Origin: Emcibacter sp048269205
GTDB lineage: Bacteria > Pseudomonadota > Alphaproteobacteria > Sphingomonadales > Emcibacteraceae
NCBI RefSeq assembly: GCF_048269205.1
Contig: NZ_JBLXJC010000001.1
Coordinates: 310,001 to 374,000, forward strand
Reading direction: 5' to 3'
Length of the DNA: 64,000 nt
Shown here: positions 50,447 to 58,362 of the stretch, one piece after another
How the letters are laid out: the number at the start of each line of letters is the position of its first letter
Numbering within the stretch: position 1 is the first letter of the stretch
Made by a program: the position numbers and the translations under genes
The notes under the pieces: model-generated
Told to the model about the DNA's origin: nothing
Seen by the model: the letters and a program-made list of their open reading frames with translations, nothing else
Databases searched by the model: none

Positions 50447-50880
50447 TTGTAGAAGATCTGAAACCCCTCCACTGCCTGGAAGAATTTGATTGTCCAATAG
50501 CTGATGGCGCCTATGGGGAATTCTTACATTTGCGCCTCAAACGGCAGGACGGCACGCTGATCACAGTGATGGATTTCGAAGAGGACCTGATCGGGGCGCC
50601 CTTCCCGCCGACTTTGCATGGCGGCACAGTGGCGGCCATGATGGAAATTGCCGCCTATTGCCAGCTTGTTTTCGACCTGGACATGGCCAAGAGCCCTAAA
50701 ACAGTGGATATGAGCATAGACTATCTGAGAAGCGGCAAACCGCAGGATGTTTTTGCCCGGGCGGAAGTCGTGCGTATGGGACGCCGTTTTGCCAATCTGC
50801 ATGTGGTCGCCTGGCAGGAAGACCACGATAAACCCATCGCCAAGGCCCATCTGCATTTCCTGATTATCGACGAAATCTGA
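50443..50880 (+). CDS. PaaI-family hotdog thioesterase (second copy)
   Basis: 145 residues. Same fold: FPPTLHGGTVAAMMEIAAYC, then TVDMSIDYLRSGKPQDVFAR. The HGGTVAAMME helix keeps the acidic residue. Related to but clearly diverged from the upstream copy, overlapping it by ATGA; the two may form a heteromer. A hairpin follows. Confidence 0.9.
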   Translation: MIVEDLKPLHCLEEFDCPIADGAYGEFLHLRLKRQDGTLITVMDFEEDLIGAPFPPTLHGGTVAAMMEIAAYCQLVFDLDMAKSPKTVDMSIDYLRSGKPQDVFARAEVVRMGRRFANLHVVAWQEDHDKPIAKAHLHFLIIDEI

Positions 50881-50892
50881 ACCGAAAGGGAA

Positions 50893-50928
50893 TCCCCTCC
50901 CGCCGGGGCAGGAGGGGAAGTGTTATTT
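50893..50928. terminator. Hairpin terminator between thioesterase and amidohydrolase genes
   Basis: TCCCCTCC / GGAGGGGA (50893-50900 with 50911-50918), then AGTGTTATTTTTT on the plus strand. Lies between convergent genes; weaker on the minus strand. Confidence 0.65.
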
Positions 50929-52248
50929 TTTGGCCATCAGGTCCAGCAAGGCATAAACTGTCGCCTCAACGCCTTTGGTGATGGCCGGTTCCGGAGAAAT
51001 CCTGAACAGCGGCGAATGATGGCTTGGAACCGCCGGACCACCCGTCTTCGCTGCCTCCAGGGTCTCTTTCGGAGTGCCGCCAATGGCGAAATAAACACTT
51101 TTGATGGCCGGGTCGGTGGTGAAGAAGGGGAAGTCCTCTGCTCCCATACCTTTGGTCGGGATGTCTACAACGGCATCTTTACCCATTTTTTCGCTCCAGA
51201 CCATTTTCAGGCGCTTGGTCGTGGCAGCGTCATTGACTGTTGGCGGGGTGCTTTCCTTGGAATAGATGACTTCCGGCAACTTGTCTTCCGGCAGGCCTGC
51301 CGCCCGGCCGATGTTAACGGCGATTCTTTTGATGCCGTCGAGAAGGATTTTCCGGGTTTCCGGGCTCGTATTCCGCACGGTGAGCTGGAGATGGGCCCGG
51401 TCCGAAATGATATTATGTTTGGTGCCGGCATGGAAAGAGCCGACGGTTACCACTCCCGGCCAGCGGGGCGGCAGTTCACGGGAAACCAGGGTCTGCAGGG
51501 CGACCACAATCTGGCTGCCGATCAGGACCGGATCCTTGCCGGCATGGGGATAGGCCCCGTGAGATCCAATGCCGTGGACAATAATATCGACGCTGTCGGA
51601 CCCGGCATAGGGTGAGTTTTCAGAAACATTGATGATTCCCGCTTCATCGTTGGATGACACGTGGAAAGCCAGGGCGTAGTCCGGTTTGCCGAAACGCTTC
51701 CAGAGGTTGTCCTTCATCATGGCCTTGGCGCCCATGATCCGTTCCTCGGCCGGCTGACCGATCAGCATCAGGGTGCCGGACCACTGGTCCTTCATGGCGT
51801 TCATGCGCCGGGCGGTGCCGACAAGGCTGGTGATATGCACGTCGTGTCCGCAGGCATGCATCACAGGCACCATATTGCCGGTGATTGGATCTTTCTGTTT
51901 TGCTTTCGACGCGTAGGACAGGCCGGACTTCTCTTCCACCGGCAGGCCATCCATGTCCGCGCGCATCATGACCAGCGGGCCATCCCCGTTTTTCATGATG
52001 GCGACAATGCCCGTGCCGCCGACCCCTTCGGTCACCTCGAAGCCCTCGGCCCGCAATTCTTTCGCAATCCGGGCGGCGGTCTTGGTTTCTATCAGACTCA
52101 GTTCCGGATTCTGGTGGAAGTGGATGAAAAGATCTTTCAGATGTTTGTCGTAATCCTTCGCAACGGCGCTGGCCAGATCATCGCCCGCAAAGGCGGTGGA
52201 GGAGGCCATCAGGATCATGCCGAAAAACAAGGCAGCGGTTTTTTTCAT
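50923..52248 (-). CDS. Secreted M20-family amidohydrolase/metallopeptidase
   Basis: 441 residues. Signal peptide KKTAALFFGMILMASSTAFA, then a PepV/HipO-like M20 fold: MRADMDGLPVEEKSGL, metal site ACGHDVHITSLVG, AEERIMGAKAMM, and a dimerisation insert with GSHGAYPHAGKDP. Hydrolyses N-acyl amino acids or a related amide in the periplasm. Strand-isolated: only this gene points left in the area. Confidence 0.92.
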   Translation of the reverse strand: MKKTAALFFGMILMASSTAFAGDDLASAVAKDYDKHLKDLFIHFHQNPELSLIETKTAARIAKELRAEGFEVTEGVGGTGIVAIMKNGDGPLVMMRADMDGLPVEEKSGLSYASKAKQKDPITGNMVPVMHACGHDVHITSLVGTARRMNAMKDQWSGTLMLIGQPAEERIMGAKAMMKDNLWKRFGKPDYALAFHVSSNDEAGIINVSENSPYAGSDSVDIIVHGIGSHGAYPHAGKDPVLIGSQIVVALQTLVSRELPPRWPGVVTVGSFHAGTKHNIISDRAHLQLTVRNTSPETRKILLDGIKRIAVNIGRAAGLPEDKLPEVIYSKESTPPTVNDAATTKRLKMVWSEKMGKDAVVDIPTKGMGAEDFPFFTTDPAIKSVYFAIGGTPKETLEAAKTGGPAVPSHHSPLFRISPEPAITKGVEATVYALLDLMAKK

Positions 52249-52526
52249 TGGATATCCCCGTAGTATTGTTTTTTAAATCAGACTTACTGCTGACACCGAC
52301 TGTATCAGATCAGGAGGGGAGTTCAAACAAAACCTCATCCGCGTTTCATGAACCGACCAGGCGTTCCCGGTAAAAAAAATGCAGGGGAAAAAACCCTGAA
52401 ATTTCAGCATCATTTGGGTCAGTTCGGAGACAAAAACAGGGGCAATTTTAGATACAAATTTATATATCAATGTTTTGTTTATAAATAGCTTATAACCTAG
52501 GTATACCGTAGTTTTCAGGGCTGATA
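52249..52526. other. Intergenic region, 278 bases
   Basis: AT-rich, holding the divergent promoters of the amidohydrolase and the diguanylate cyclase. A minus-strand 92-codon frame here has no family similarity and is likely non-coding. Confidence 0.5.
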
Positions 52527-53786
52527 ATGACACAAGAAAAGACCAGTTCAATCATATATCCGATCCTTGGCTCCCTAACCTTGACCCTGCTGGTTGCCGG
52601 GATGGTGTTTATTGCTCCCAAATATGCGCCGATCACCGGTGTGGGGGCGATTGTTCTGCTTGGCGTTTTCCTGTTCCATCTTTATAGCAAAAACAACTCC
52701 CTGGAGGAGCGGCTGGAAGAGGCGACCCTGGATCTTCAGGCAAGCCGTGATGCCCTGGCAGCGGAAAAATCCGCCATGCAGAAGATTGCGGCGGAAAATA
52801 TCGGCCTGGCTGAAGACAACTTTCTTGCCCGCGAAGAGGCGGAAGCCAACAACCGGGTTGTGTCGGCAATAATGGAAAATATGCCACAGGCGGTCTGTGC
52901 TGTTGCCGCCGACGGGACGCTTCTGAAGTGGAACAAGAAATTTGAACCCTTGTTCAGTATGCCTGAGGGGACGGCGCGGGTAGGCATTGCCTTCAGCGAG
53001 GTCACTGCTGACCTGGACAAAGCGCGCTTACGGCTTCTCGAAAGCGGCGACGAGGCTGAGTCCGCAGTGCCGGAAAACTGCGCCGAGTATGACCTGCCAC
53101 AGAATGTCATACATTATGAACGCGATATGCAGGATGGCCGCACCCTCGAGGTTCTGCGTACACCTATGCCTGACGGCGGTTTCATTGCCACCTATACCGA
53201 TATTTCCGAGCGCAAGAAGTCGGAGCGTGTGATCCGGCATATGGCTCATTATGATTCCCTGACCGGGCTTGCCAATCGTGTCAGGTTTACCGAAAAACTG
53301 GAAGCCCTTCTGCATCAGAACCGGCAGACCGGCGGACGCTTCGCCGTGGTCATGATCGATCTGGACAAATTCAAACATGTCAACGACACCTACGGGCACC
53401 CCATGGGCGACAGCCTTCTGGTGGAAGTCGCGGGAATATTTGCCTCCAATATTCGCAGCCACGACATTGCCGCCCGTCTGGGGGGCGATGAATTCGCCCT
53501 TTTGCTGGGCGGTATCAAGCATGTGGACGAAATCATGATTCCCCTGAACCGTATTATGGAAAAGATTGGCCAGCCGCTTACGGTGGACGACCAGGTGCTT
53601 AATGTGGGTTCAAGTATGGGGGTCGCCCTGTATCCGCTTCATGCCCGGTCTTCCGAGGACCTTGTCAAGGTCGCGGATGAAGCGCTTTACGCCGCCAAAA
53701 AAGCGGGCAGAGGACGAATTATGCTGGCCTCCGCGCCCGGCGCCTCTGTCCCTGCGGATATGCGTGCTGCCGGGAAAGGTAACTAA
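52527..53786 (+). CDS. Membrane diguanylate cyclase with PAS domain
   Basis: 419 residues. Two membrane helices at about 10-30 and 36-53, a coiled coil at about 55-108, a PAS domain at about 110-228 (VCAVAADGTLLKWNKKFEPL), then GGDEF with an intact RLGGDEFALL (319-323). Makes c-di-GMP from GTP. There is no EAL domain, unlike the protein at 46.3 kb. No RxxD inhibition site is clear: residues before GGDEF read SHDIAARL. Confidence 0.94.
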   Translation: MTQEKTSSIIYPILGSLTLTLLVAGMVFIAPKYAPITGVGAIVLLGVFLFHLYSKNNSLEERLEEATLDLQASRDALAAEKSAMQKIAAENIGLAEDNFLAREEAEANNRVVSAIMENMPQAVCAVAADGTLLKWNKKFEPLFSMPEGTARVGIAFSEVTADLDKARLRLLESGDEAESAVPENCAEYDLPQNVIHYERDMQDGRTLEVLRTPMPDGGFIATYTDISERKKSERVIRHMAHYDSLTGLANRVRFTEKLEALLHQNRQTGGRFAVVMIDLDKFKHVNDTYGHPMGDSLLVEVAGIFASNIRSHDIAARLGGDEFALLLGGIKHVDEIMIPLNRIMEKIGQPLTVDDQVLNVGSSMGVALYPLHARSSEDLVKVADEALYAAKKAGRGRIMLASAPGASVPADMRAAGKGN

Positions 53787-53829
53787 TTTACTCTTCCGGT
53801 GCGGCAAAATACCGCCGAGTGCCGGCTTT

Positions 53830-54717
53830 TTAGTTTTTGTTGAATGCCTTGCCGTGAAGCCGCCCTTCCGGATGTGGGATGGTTTCGGTGATCTCCGGAA
53901 TGGAAAATTCAAATACCATGCGATCCTTTTTACGGATAGCCCAGAGGCGACGTTCCGATGACGATCGGTCCCAGGCGATGCCCTGACCTTCCATATTGGG
54001 CACTTTTACCGTGGCGGCCCAGTGAAGAACTGATCCGGCACGGGGGAGTTCCATGACATAGAGTTCCCCATGGTCATGTCCGGTAAGGTAAAGATATCCG
54101 TCGGGCCCCCAGGAGCCTCCACTATTGCTCATGGGGCGCATGCGTTGCAGAATTTTTTCGGGAAGAGTCCAGGACTGAAGAATGTTAAAATTATTGTCCA
54201 TTTTGACGATCTGGGTATTCAGGGTTTCTCCATAAGGCGCGGTCTGACCTTTTGGAACCCTGTCATAATTTGCGAAAGCGCCCCACCAGAAGCCCTTGTG
54301 TCGGTCAAGCCATGTGAAAGACCCGCGATTGATTCCGAAACTGTGGGTGCCGATGTGAGCCATGGTCCCTGCATCCCAAATTTCCACGGAACTTGTCATC
54401 GGCCTCTGGCCATAATTGGAATGGGCGGCATAGAGCCTGCCGTCAAGCTCCATCATGCTGTCCAGATGAACAAGCGGAGCTCCTTCCTGTTCGCCGTCCC
54501 ATTGCAGCAGGGGCCGGCCGGTTTTCCTGTCATGTTTGGTAATACGGAAATTGTTGGTGGCATAGAAATAATTTTCATCCACGGCTATTCCCTGGCGGGC
54601 ATCGAATGTTTCTGTGCTCTTCAGCAGGACTGCCTGATATAGGGGTTTTTCACCAGCAACGGCGCAGGCAAGCGAAGCCGTCAGGAAGGCAGTAACAAAG
54701 GCAATTTTCGTGAACAT
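53830..54717 (-). CDS. Secreted beta-propeller-like protein of unknown function
   Basis: 295 residues. Signal peptide AFVTAFLTASLACAVAG. Repeated blade-like units (GIAVDENYFYATNNFRITKH; DGRLYAAHSNYG; GPDGYLYLTGHDHGELYVME) suggest a six-bladed propeller like those in NHL or SMP-30/gluconolactonase-type proteins. No catalytic set recognised. Weak hairpin GCCG..CGGC with TTTTT lies past the preceding gene. Confidence 0.78.
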   Translation of the reverse strand: MFTKIAFVTAFLTASLACAVAGEKPLYQAVLLKSTETFDARQGIAVDENYFYATNNFRITKHDRKTGRPLLQWDGEQEGAPLVHLDSMMELDGRLYAAHSNYGQRPMTSSVEIWDAGTMAHIGTHSFGINRGSFTWLDRHKGFWWGAFANYDRVPKGQTAPYGETLNTQIVKMDNNFNILQSWTLPEKILQRMRPMSNSGGSWGPDGYLYLTGHDHGELYVMELPRAGSVLHWAATVKVPNMEGQGIAWDRSSSERRLWAIRKKDRMVFEFSIPEITETIPHPEGRLHGKAFNKN

Positions 54718-54796
54718 TTATTTCTCCGGCGAAAGGGTGGAAAACTGAATAATCCTCCCGCTTGATCATATCTAGCTTCTGAAAATGGCAGTTTTT

Positions 54797-54856
54797 TTAC
54801 AGGCTGACGCTGGCGCCCAGGCAGAAGTAGCGTCCGATATATTCAAAATCAGCAAA
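54797..54856 (-). pseudogene. Possible remnant of a TonB-dependent receptor C-terminus
   Basis: Read on the minus strand, 54856-54797 encodes 19 residues and a stop: FADFEYIGRYFCLGASVSL. The EYIGRYFxLGASVxx pattern resembles the last beta strands of TonB-dependent outer-membrane receptors. The frame is closed by a stop immediately upstream (TGA) and no start or ribosome-binding site precedes it, so it cannot be expressed as a gene. A haem-binding ChaN gene lies just upstream on the same strand. Confidence 0.4.
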
Positions 54857-54887
54857 TCAGGTTCGGGTTTGGCGAACGCCTGCAGCT

Positions 54888-55856
54888 CTATTTTTCCGAT
54901 TTCTGTTTAAACATGGCGCAGGGATCTTCCCGTTCTGCCGCCTTTGTAAAAATCACAAAATCAAAAGGCAGCCCATCAAGGTCATAAATTCGGGCATAGT
55001 CTGAGGGCTTTTGCAGCTCTTTCCTGATTTCCAGCATGCCGACGCTCGCAACGCTATCGGCCCCGCGTTTCAACAGAAAGTAGGGAACGGCCATATCGTT
55101 TCTGACATGTCCGTTGCCGGCAATCAGAATCGCTTGTCCATCGAGGCTCTTCAGGCTTTGCTCCATAAGGCTCTGGCTCATGGAAGCATCGCGGAGCCGT
55201 TGGATCAGACTGAAGGCAGGGAGGATATTTTCGGGCAGGGCGTTACAGTGACCTTCCCTGATTTCCCGGCGACTTCTCTGCTCCAGATTGTCCGGCCATT
55301 CAATGTCCAGCCAGGGGGAGAGAATTTCCCTGAGGTCCGGGCTAAGGCCGGCAAGCCCCTGTTTATGAACGGCCCCCACATCGTGGCGGGACAGGCCACC
55401 GGCACCGAGCGGCAGATTCTTCAGCATGGCGATGTCAAACAAAGGCTTGTACCAGTCCCAGTTCGGCCAGCCGCTGTTTTTCCAGTCCAGCAGTATTTCC
55501 AGGCCGGTGGCATCGTGCCGCACGGATTCTGTATCGGGGCCGGGGGTTTGGAAGCGGCCCCGGAAAATGGCAAAGGCGTTCTGTTTACTTCGGTCTACCA
55601 TTTCAAAAACCACGGCCCGCGCCTGTCCGCTGCCGATCAGTCTTTCAAGCAACTTGGCCTGCCGGTCGTGATGGGATTTGTTGTCATGAACCTCGCCCAG
55701 CAGCACAAATCGCATCTTTTTCAGGTGGTTCAGAAGCTGTTTTTCCGCTATGAAAGCCTGTTGCTTCGTGTCCCAGATTTTTCCTTCCAGGTTTTCCCCG
55801 AAGGCAAGGCTTGCGAATAAAGAAAAATACAGGGCAATGATACAGGAAAATCTCAT
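54888..55856 (-). CDS. ChaN-like haem-binding (Tiki-like) protein
   Basis: 322 residues from ATG 55856. Signal peptide CIIALYFSLFASLAFG, then the ChaN motif VLLGEVHDNKSHHDRQAKLL and the later AILIAGNGHVRNDMAVPYFL, both family-diagnostic. ChaN proteins bind haem and usually sit beside TonB-dependent receptors; here only a short possible remnant of such a receptor is found downstream. A GTG/ATG at 55931 would extend it by 25 residues without support. Confidence 0.88.
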   Translation of the reverse strand: MRFSCIIALYFSLFASLAFGENLEGKIWDTKQQAFIAEKQLLNHLKKMRFVLLGEVHDNKSHHDRQAKLLERLIGSGQARAVVFEMVDRSKQNAFAIFRGRFQTPGPDTESVRHDATGLEILLDWKNSGWPNWDWYKPLFDIAMLKNLPLGAGGLSRHDVGAVHKQGLAGLSPDLREILSPWLDIEWPDNLEQRSRREIREGHCNALPENILPAFSLIQRLRDASMSQSLMEQSLKSLDGQAILIAGNGHVRNDMAVPYFLLKRGADSVASVGMLEIRKELQKPSDYARIYDLDGLPFDFVIFTKAAEREDPCAMFKQKSEK

Positions 55857-55989
55857 GTTGGGCCGATCTCTGTTATACTTGTGATGGTAAGAGTTCGGGG
55901 CAAGCTTTGCGGATTGATCCCGGCAAGTCAACTGTCTTGCCCCGGGGAGAAGGATAACGTATCTTCAAGATATATAGAAGGATGATGTC

Positions 55990-56997
55990 ATGACCGAAAC
56001 CAATTATCAAATTTTGCTGAAGTCGAGACCTGTAGGCTGGGTCAGCGAGGAAAATTTTGAGTATGCTGCCGGGGAGATGCCGGCCCCGGGACCGGGGGAA
56101 ATTCTGGTCCGCAACAAGTTTATGTCCCTTGATCCTTATATGCGCGGTCGCATGAATGAAGGCAAGTCCTACGTGCCGCCTTTCGCGGTTGGCGAAGTGC
56201 TTGAAGCCGGGGTTGTAGGCGAGGTCATCGTCTCCAACAATGATGATTATGCTGTTGGTGATCATGTGACCGGGCGGCTTGGCTGGGAAAATTATTCAAA
56301 GTCTGATGGCCAGGGATTGATGAAGGTGGACCCGGATCTGGCGCCGCTATCCTGGTATCTTGGGATTCTTGGCATGCCCGGGATGACCGCCTATGTAGGG
56401 CTGATGTCCATCGGTCAGCCGAAGGAGGGGGAAACCCTGTTTGTATCCGCTGCCTCCGGGGCTGTGGGCAGTGTGGTTGGCCAGCTCGGCAAAATCATGG
56501 GGCTCAGGGTTGTCGGTTGTGCCGGTGAGGATTCCAAGGTCGCCTGGCTGACCGATGAGCTGGGTTTTGATGCGGCCTTCAACTACAAGACCTGCGGTCC
56601 GGTATATAAAAAACTGCGGGAGCTGTGCCCTGAAGGAATCGATATTAATTTTGAGAATGTAGGCGGTGAAATTCTTGAAGCGGCGTTATGGCAAATGAAT
56701 GATTTCGGCCGGATAATCATGTGCGGGTTGATCTCGGCTTATAATGACAAGGAACCGGCGCCCGGTCCCCGCGGCATGGCGCTGATTGTTCAGCGGCGCT
56801 TGAAAATGCAGGGTTTCATTGTGTTTGATCATCAGGATCTGTGCCGGGAATATATGGCCAAAGCCGCCGGTTGGGTCAAGGAAGGTAAACTCAAGTACCG
56901 TGAGACCATTACCGATGGGCTCGAGAATGCCCCCAGGGCCTTCATCGGCCTGCTCAAGGGGGAGAATTTCGGCAAACAGATTGTCAAGCTGGACTGA
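55990..56997 (+). CDS. NADP-dependent MDR oxidoreductase (CurA/leukotriene B4 12-hydroxydehydrogenase family)
   Basis: 335 residues. Zinc-free medium-chain reductase: MSLDPYMRGRMNEGKSYVPP at about 35-55, NADP site VSAASGAVGSVVGQLGKIMG near 153, and INFENVGGEILEAALW near 218. Reduces C=C or C=O in enones and aldehydes. AAGGATG before ATG. Unlinked in function to its neighbours as far as can be seen. Confidence 0.92.
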   Translation: MTETNYQILLKSRPVGWVSEENFEYAAGEMPAPGPGEILVRNKFMSLDPYMRGRMNEGKSYVPPFAVGEVLEAGVVGEVIVSNNDDYAVGDHVTGRLGWENYSKSDGQGLMKVDPDLAPLSWYLGILGMPGMTAYVGLMSIGQPKEGETLFVSAASGAVGSVVGQLGKIMGLRVVGCAGEDSKVAWLTDELGFDAAFNYKTCGPVYKKLRELCPEGIDINFENVGGEILEAALWQMNDFGRIIMCGLISAYNDKEPAPGPRGMALIVQRRLKMQGFIVFDHQDLCREYMAKAAGWVKEGKLKYRETITDGLENAPRAFIGLLKGENFGKQIVKLD

Positions 56998-57005
56998 CGC
57001 AGGGA

Positions 57006-57224
57006 TTATCTCGGCGGTCCCACATCTTCGTTGGCGGGGGGCAGAAGGTCCCTGTCGTTCACGGGACATCTGGGAAAGCGGGCATCGGTAACGGTGCCGT
57101 CCGGACAGCTGTAGCTGCAGTTACTGGATCCAGAACAGATGTTGCGGGCCGTATTCTCACCGGCTTCCCGGCTGCAGGCCGCCAGTGAAAAAAGAAATAA
57201 AATTAATAAAGTGCGGTGAAGCAT
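57006..57224 (-). CDS. Small cysteine-rich lipoprotein
   Basis: 72 residues. Lipobox SLAACSRE (Cys17), then five further cysteines (NICSGSSNCSYSCPDG; PRCPVND) and a proline-rich tail. ATG 57224 with GAGG upstream. It is the real coding part of a much longer minus-strand open frame that runs back across the HlyD gene. Function unknown. Confidence 0.72.
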   Translation of the reverse strand: MLHRTLLILFLFSLAACSREAGENTARNICSGSSNCSYSCPDGTVTDARFPRCPVNDRDLLPPANEDVGPPR

Positions 57225-57285
57225 CCCTCTTTCTCCCTTTCGGAGGAAGTATAAGTATGAATGGGGCCAAAAAAGGGCCCGGTGA

Positions 57286-57314
57286 TTGACTTGTGTCATG
57301 GGAAGATATCTAAT
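57286..57314 (+). promoter_or_regulatory. Sigma-70-type promoter of the HlyD-rbbA-yhhJ operon
   Basis: TTGACT (57286-57291) and TCTAAT (57309-57314) with a 17-base spacer, one mismatch from consensus in each box. Start of transcription expected near 57321. Confidence 0.7.
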
Positions 57315-57323
57315 GTCGCTTAA

Positions 57324-57337
57324 TGTGCAGGTGCACA
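57324..57337 (+). promoter_or_regulatory. Palindromic operator TGTGCA-GG-TGCACA
   Basis: Perfect 6-2-6 inverted repeat placed at about +4 to +17 of the predicted transcript, the usual position for a TetR-type repressor site. No regulator gene is adjacent. The HlyD ribosome-binding site also lies in a small dyad, GGAGA-AA-TCTCC (57350-57361). Confidence 0.55.
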
Positions 57338-57362
57338 ATAAAAAGGGCAGGAGAAATCTCCC

Positions 57363-58358
57363 ATGAGCGGTTCGCTTCTCAGGAATCTGGTCATATTCGT
57401 TATTATTCTGGCTGCTGTAGTTGGCGGGGTTCGCTGGTGGCAGGCGAGAAATAGCGAGAGTTTTTCCGATTTTGCCTCCGGGAACGGTCGAATCGAAGCG
57501 GACCAGGTGGATGTGGCGACCAAATACGGCGGGCGTATTGTCGCCATCTATGCCAATGAGGGCGATCTGGTGCAGCCTGGCCAGGTTCTTGCAGTTATGG
57601 ATACGGCTGAAGAGGAAGCCCTTCTGGAAGAGGCCAGGGCCGCCATCGCCCAGGCGGAGCAGACCGTCCACGAAGTGGAAGCCACCATCGTTCAGCGGGA
57701 AAGTGAACTGAAGTTTGCCGAGCAGGAACTGGAACGTACAAAGACTCTTGTTGCCAAGGGCCATGTGTCCCAGCAACAGGCGGACCAGAAAATCAGTGCC
57801 CGGGATATTGCCGTTGCAGCGCTGAGTGCCGCCCGGGCGCGTTTCAAGACTACGGAACAGGCGGTAGCCTCGGCCAGGGCGGAAGTGAAGAGGGTCAAAA
57901 TCCAGATTGATGAGGCCACGCTGAAATCGCCGGTGCATGGTCGGGTACTCTACAGGCTGGCAGAAAATGGAGAGGTTCTGGGGGCGGGCGGCAAGGTGCT
58001 GACCCTGATTGATCTGAGCGATATCTATATGACTATTTTCCTGCCGTCGGTTGAGGCCGCCAGAATCCGTTTCGGCGCCGAAGCCCGCATCAGGATTGAT
58101 GCAGCGCCCGGCCGGGTTATTCCCGCGGTCGTGACTTTTGTTTCCCCCGAAGCCCAGTTTACGCCGAAACAGGTTGAAACCCGTGACGAACGGGAGAAGC
58201 TCATGTTCCGGGTCAAGGTGACCATTCCCAGCGAACTCGTGATGAAAAATATTGAACGGGTCAAGACCGGTGTCAGGGGACAGGCCTTTGTCCAGTTGAA
58301 CAAGGAGACGCCCTGGCCCGACGAGTTGCAGATTAACCTGACCCAGCCTGAAGGATAG
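57363..58358 (+). CDS. HlyD-family membrane fusion protein
   Basis: 331 residues. Membrane helix at about 7-24, biotinyl-lipoyl-like half motifs (NGRIEADQVDVATKYGGRIV; SPVHGRVLYRLAENGEVL), a coiled-coil hairpin at about 75-180 (ELERTKTLVAKGHVSQQQAD), and the barrel domain to the end. Periplasmic adaptor for the ABC exporter encoded downstream; equals YhiI in the E. coli yhiI-rbbA-yhhJ arrangement. AGGAGA before the ATG; 4 bases to the next gene. Confidence 0.93.
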   Translation: MSGSLLRNLVIFVIILAAVVGGVRWWQARNSESFSDFASGNGRIEADQVDVATKYGGRIVAIYANEGDLVQPGQVLAVMDTAEEEALLEEARAAIAQAEQTVHEVEATIVQRESELKFAEQELERTKTLVAKGHVSQQQADQKISARDIAVAALSAARARFKTTEQAVASARAEVKRVKIQIDEATLKSPVHGRVLYRLAENGEVLGAGGKVLTLIDLSDIYMTIFLPSVEAARIRFGAEARIRIDAAPGRVIPAVVTFVSPEAQFTPKQVETRDEREKLMFRVKVTIPSELVMKNIERVKTGVRGQAFVQLNKETPWPDELQINLTQPEG

Positions 58359-58362
58359 CGGT

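Noticed and set aside
52273..52551. 92-codon minus-strand frame
   Set aside because: AT-rich promoter sequence overlapping the diguanylate cyclase start; no ribosome-binding site or similarity.
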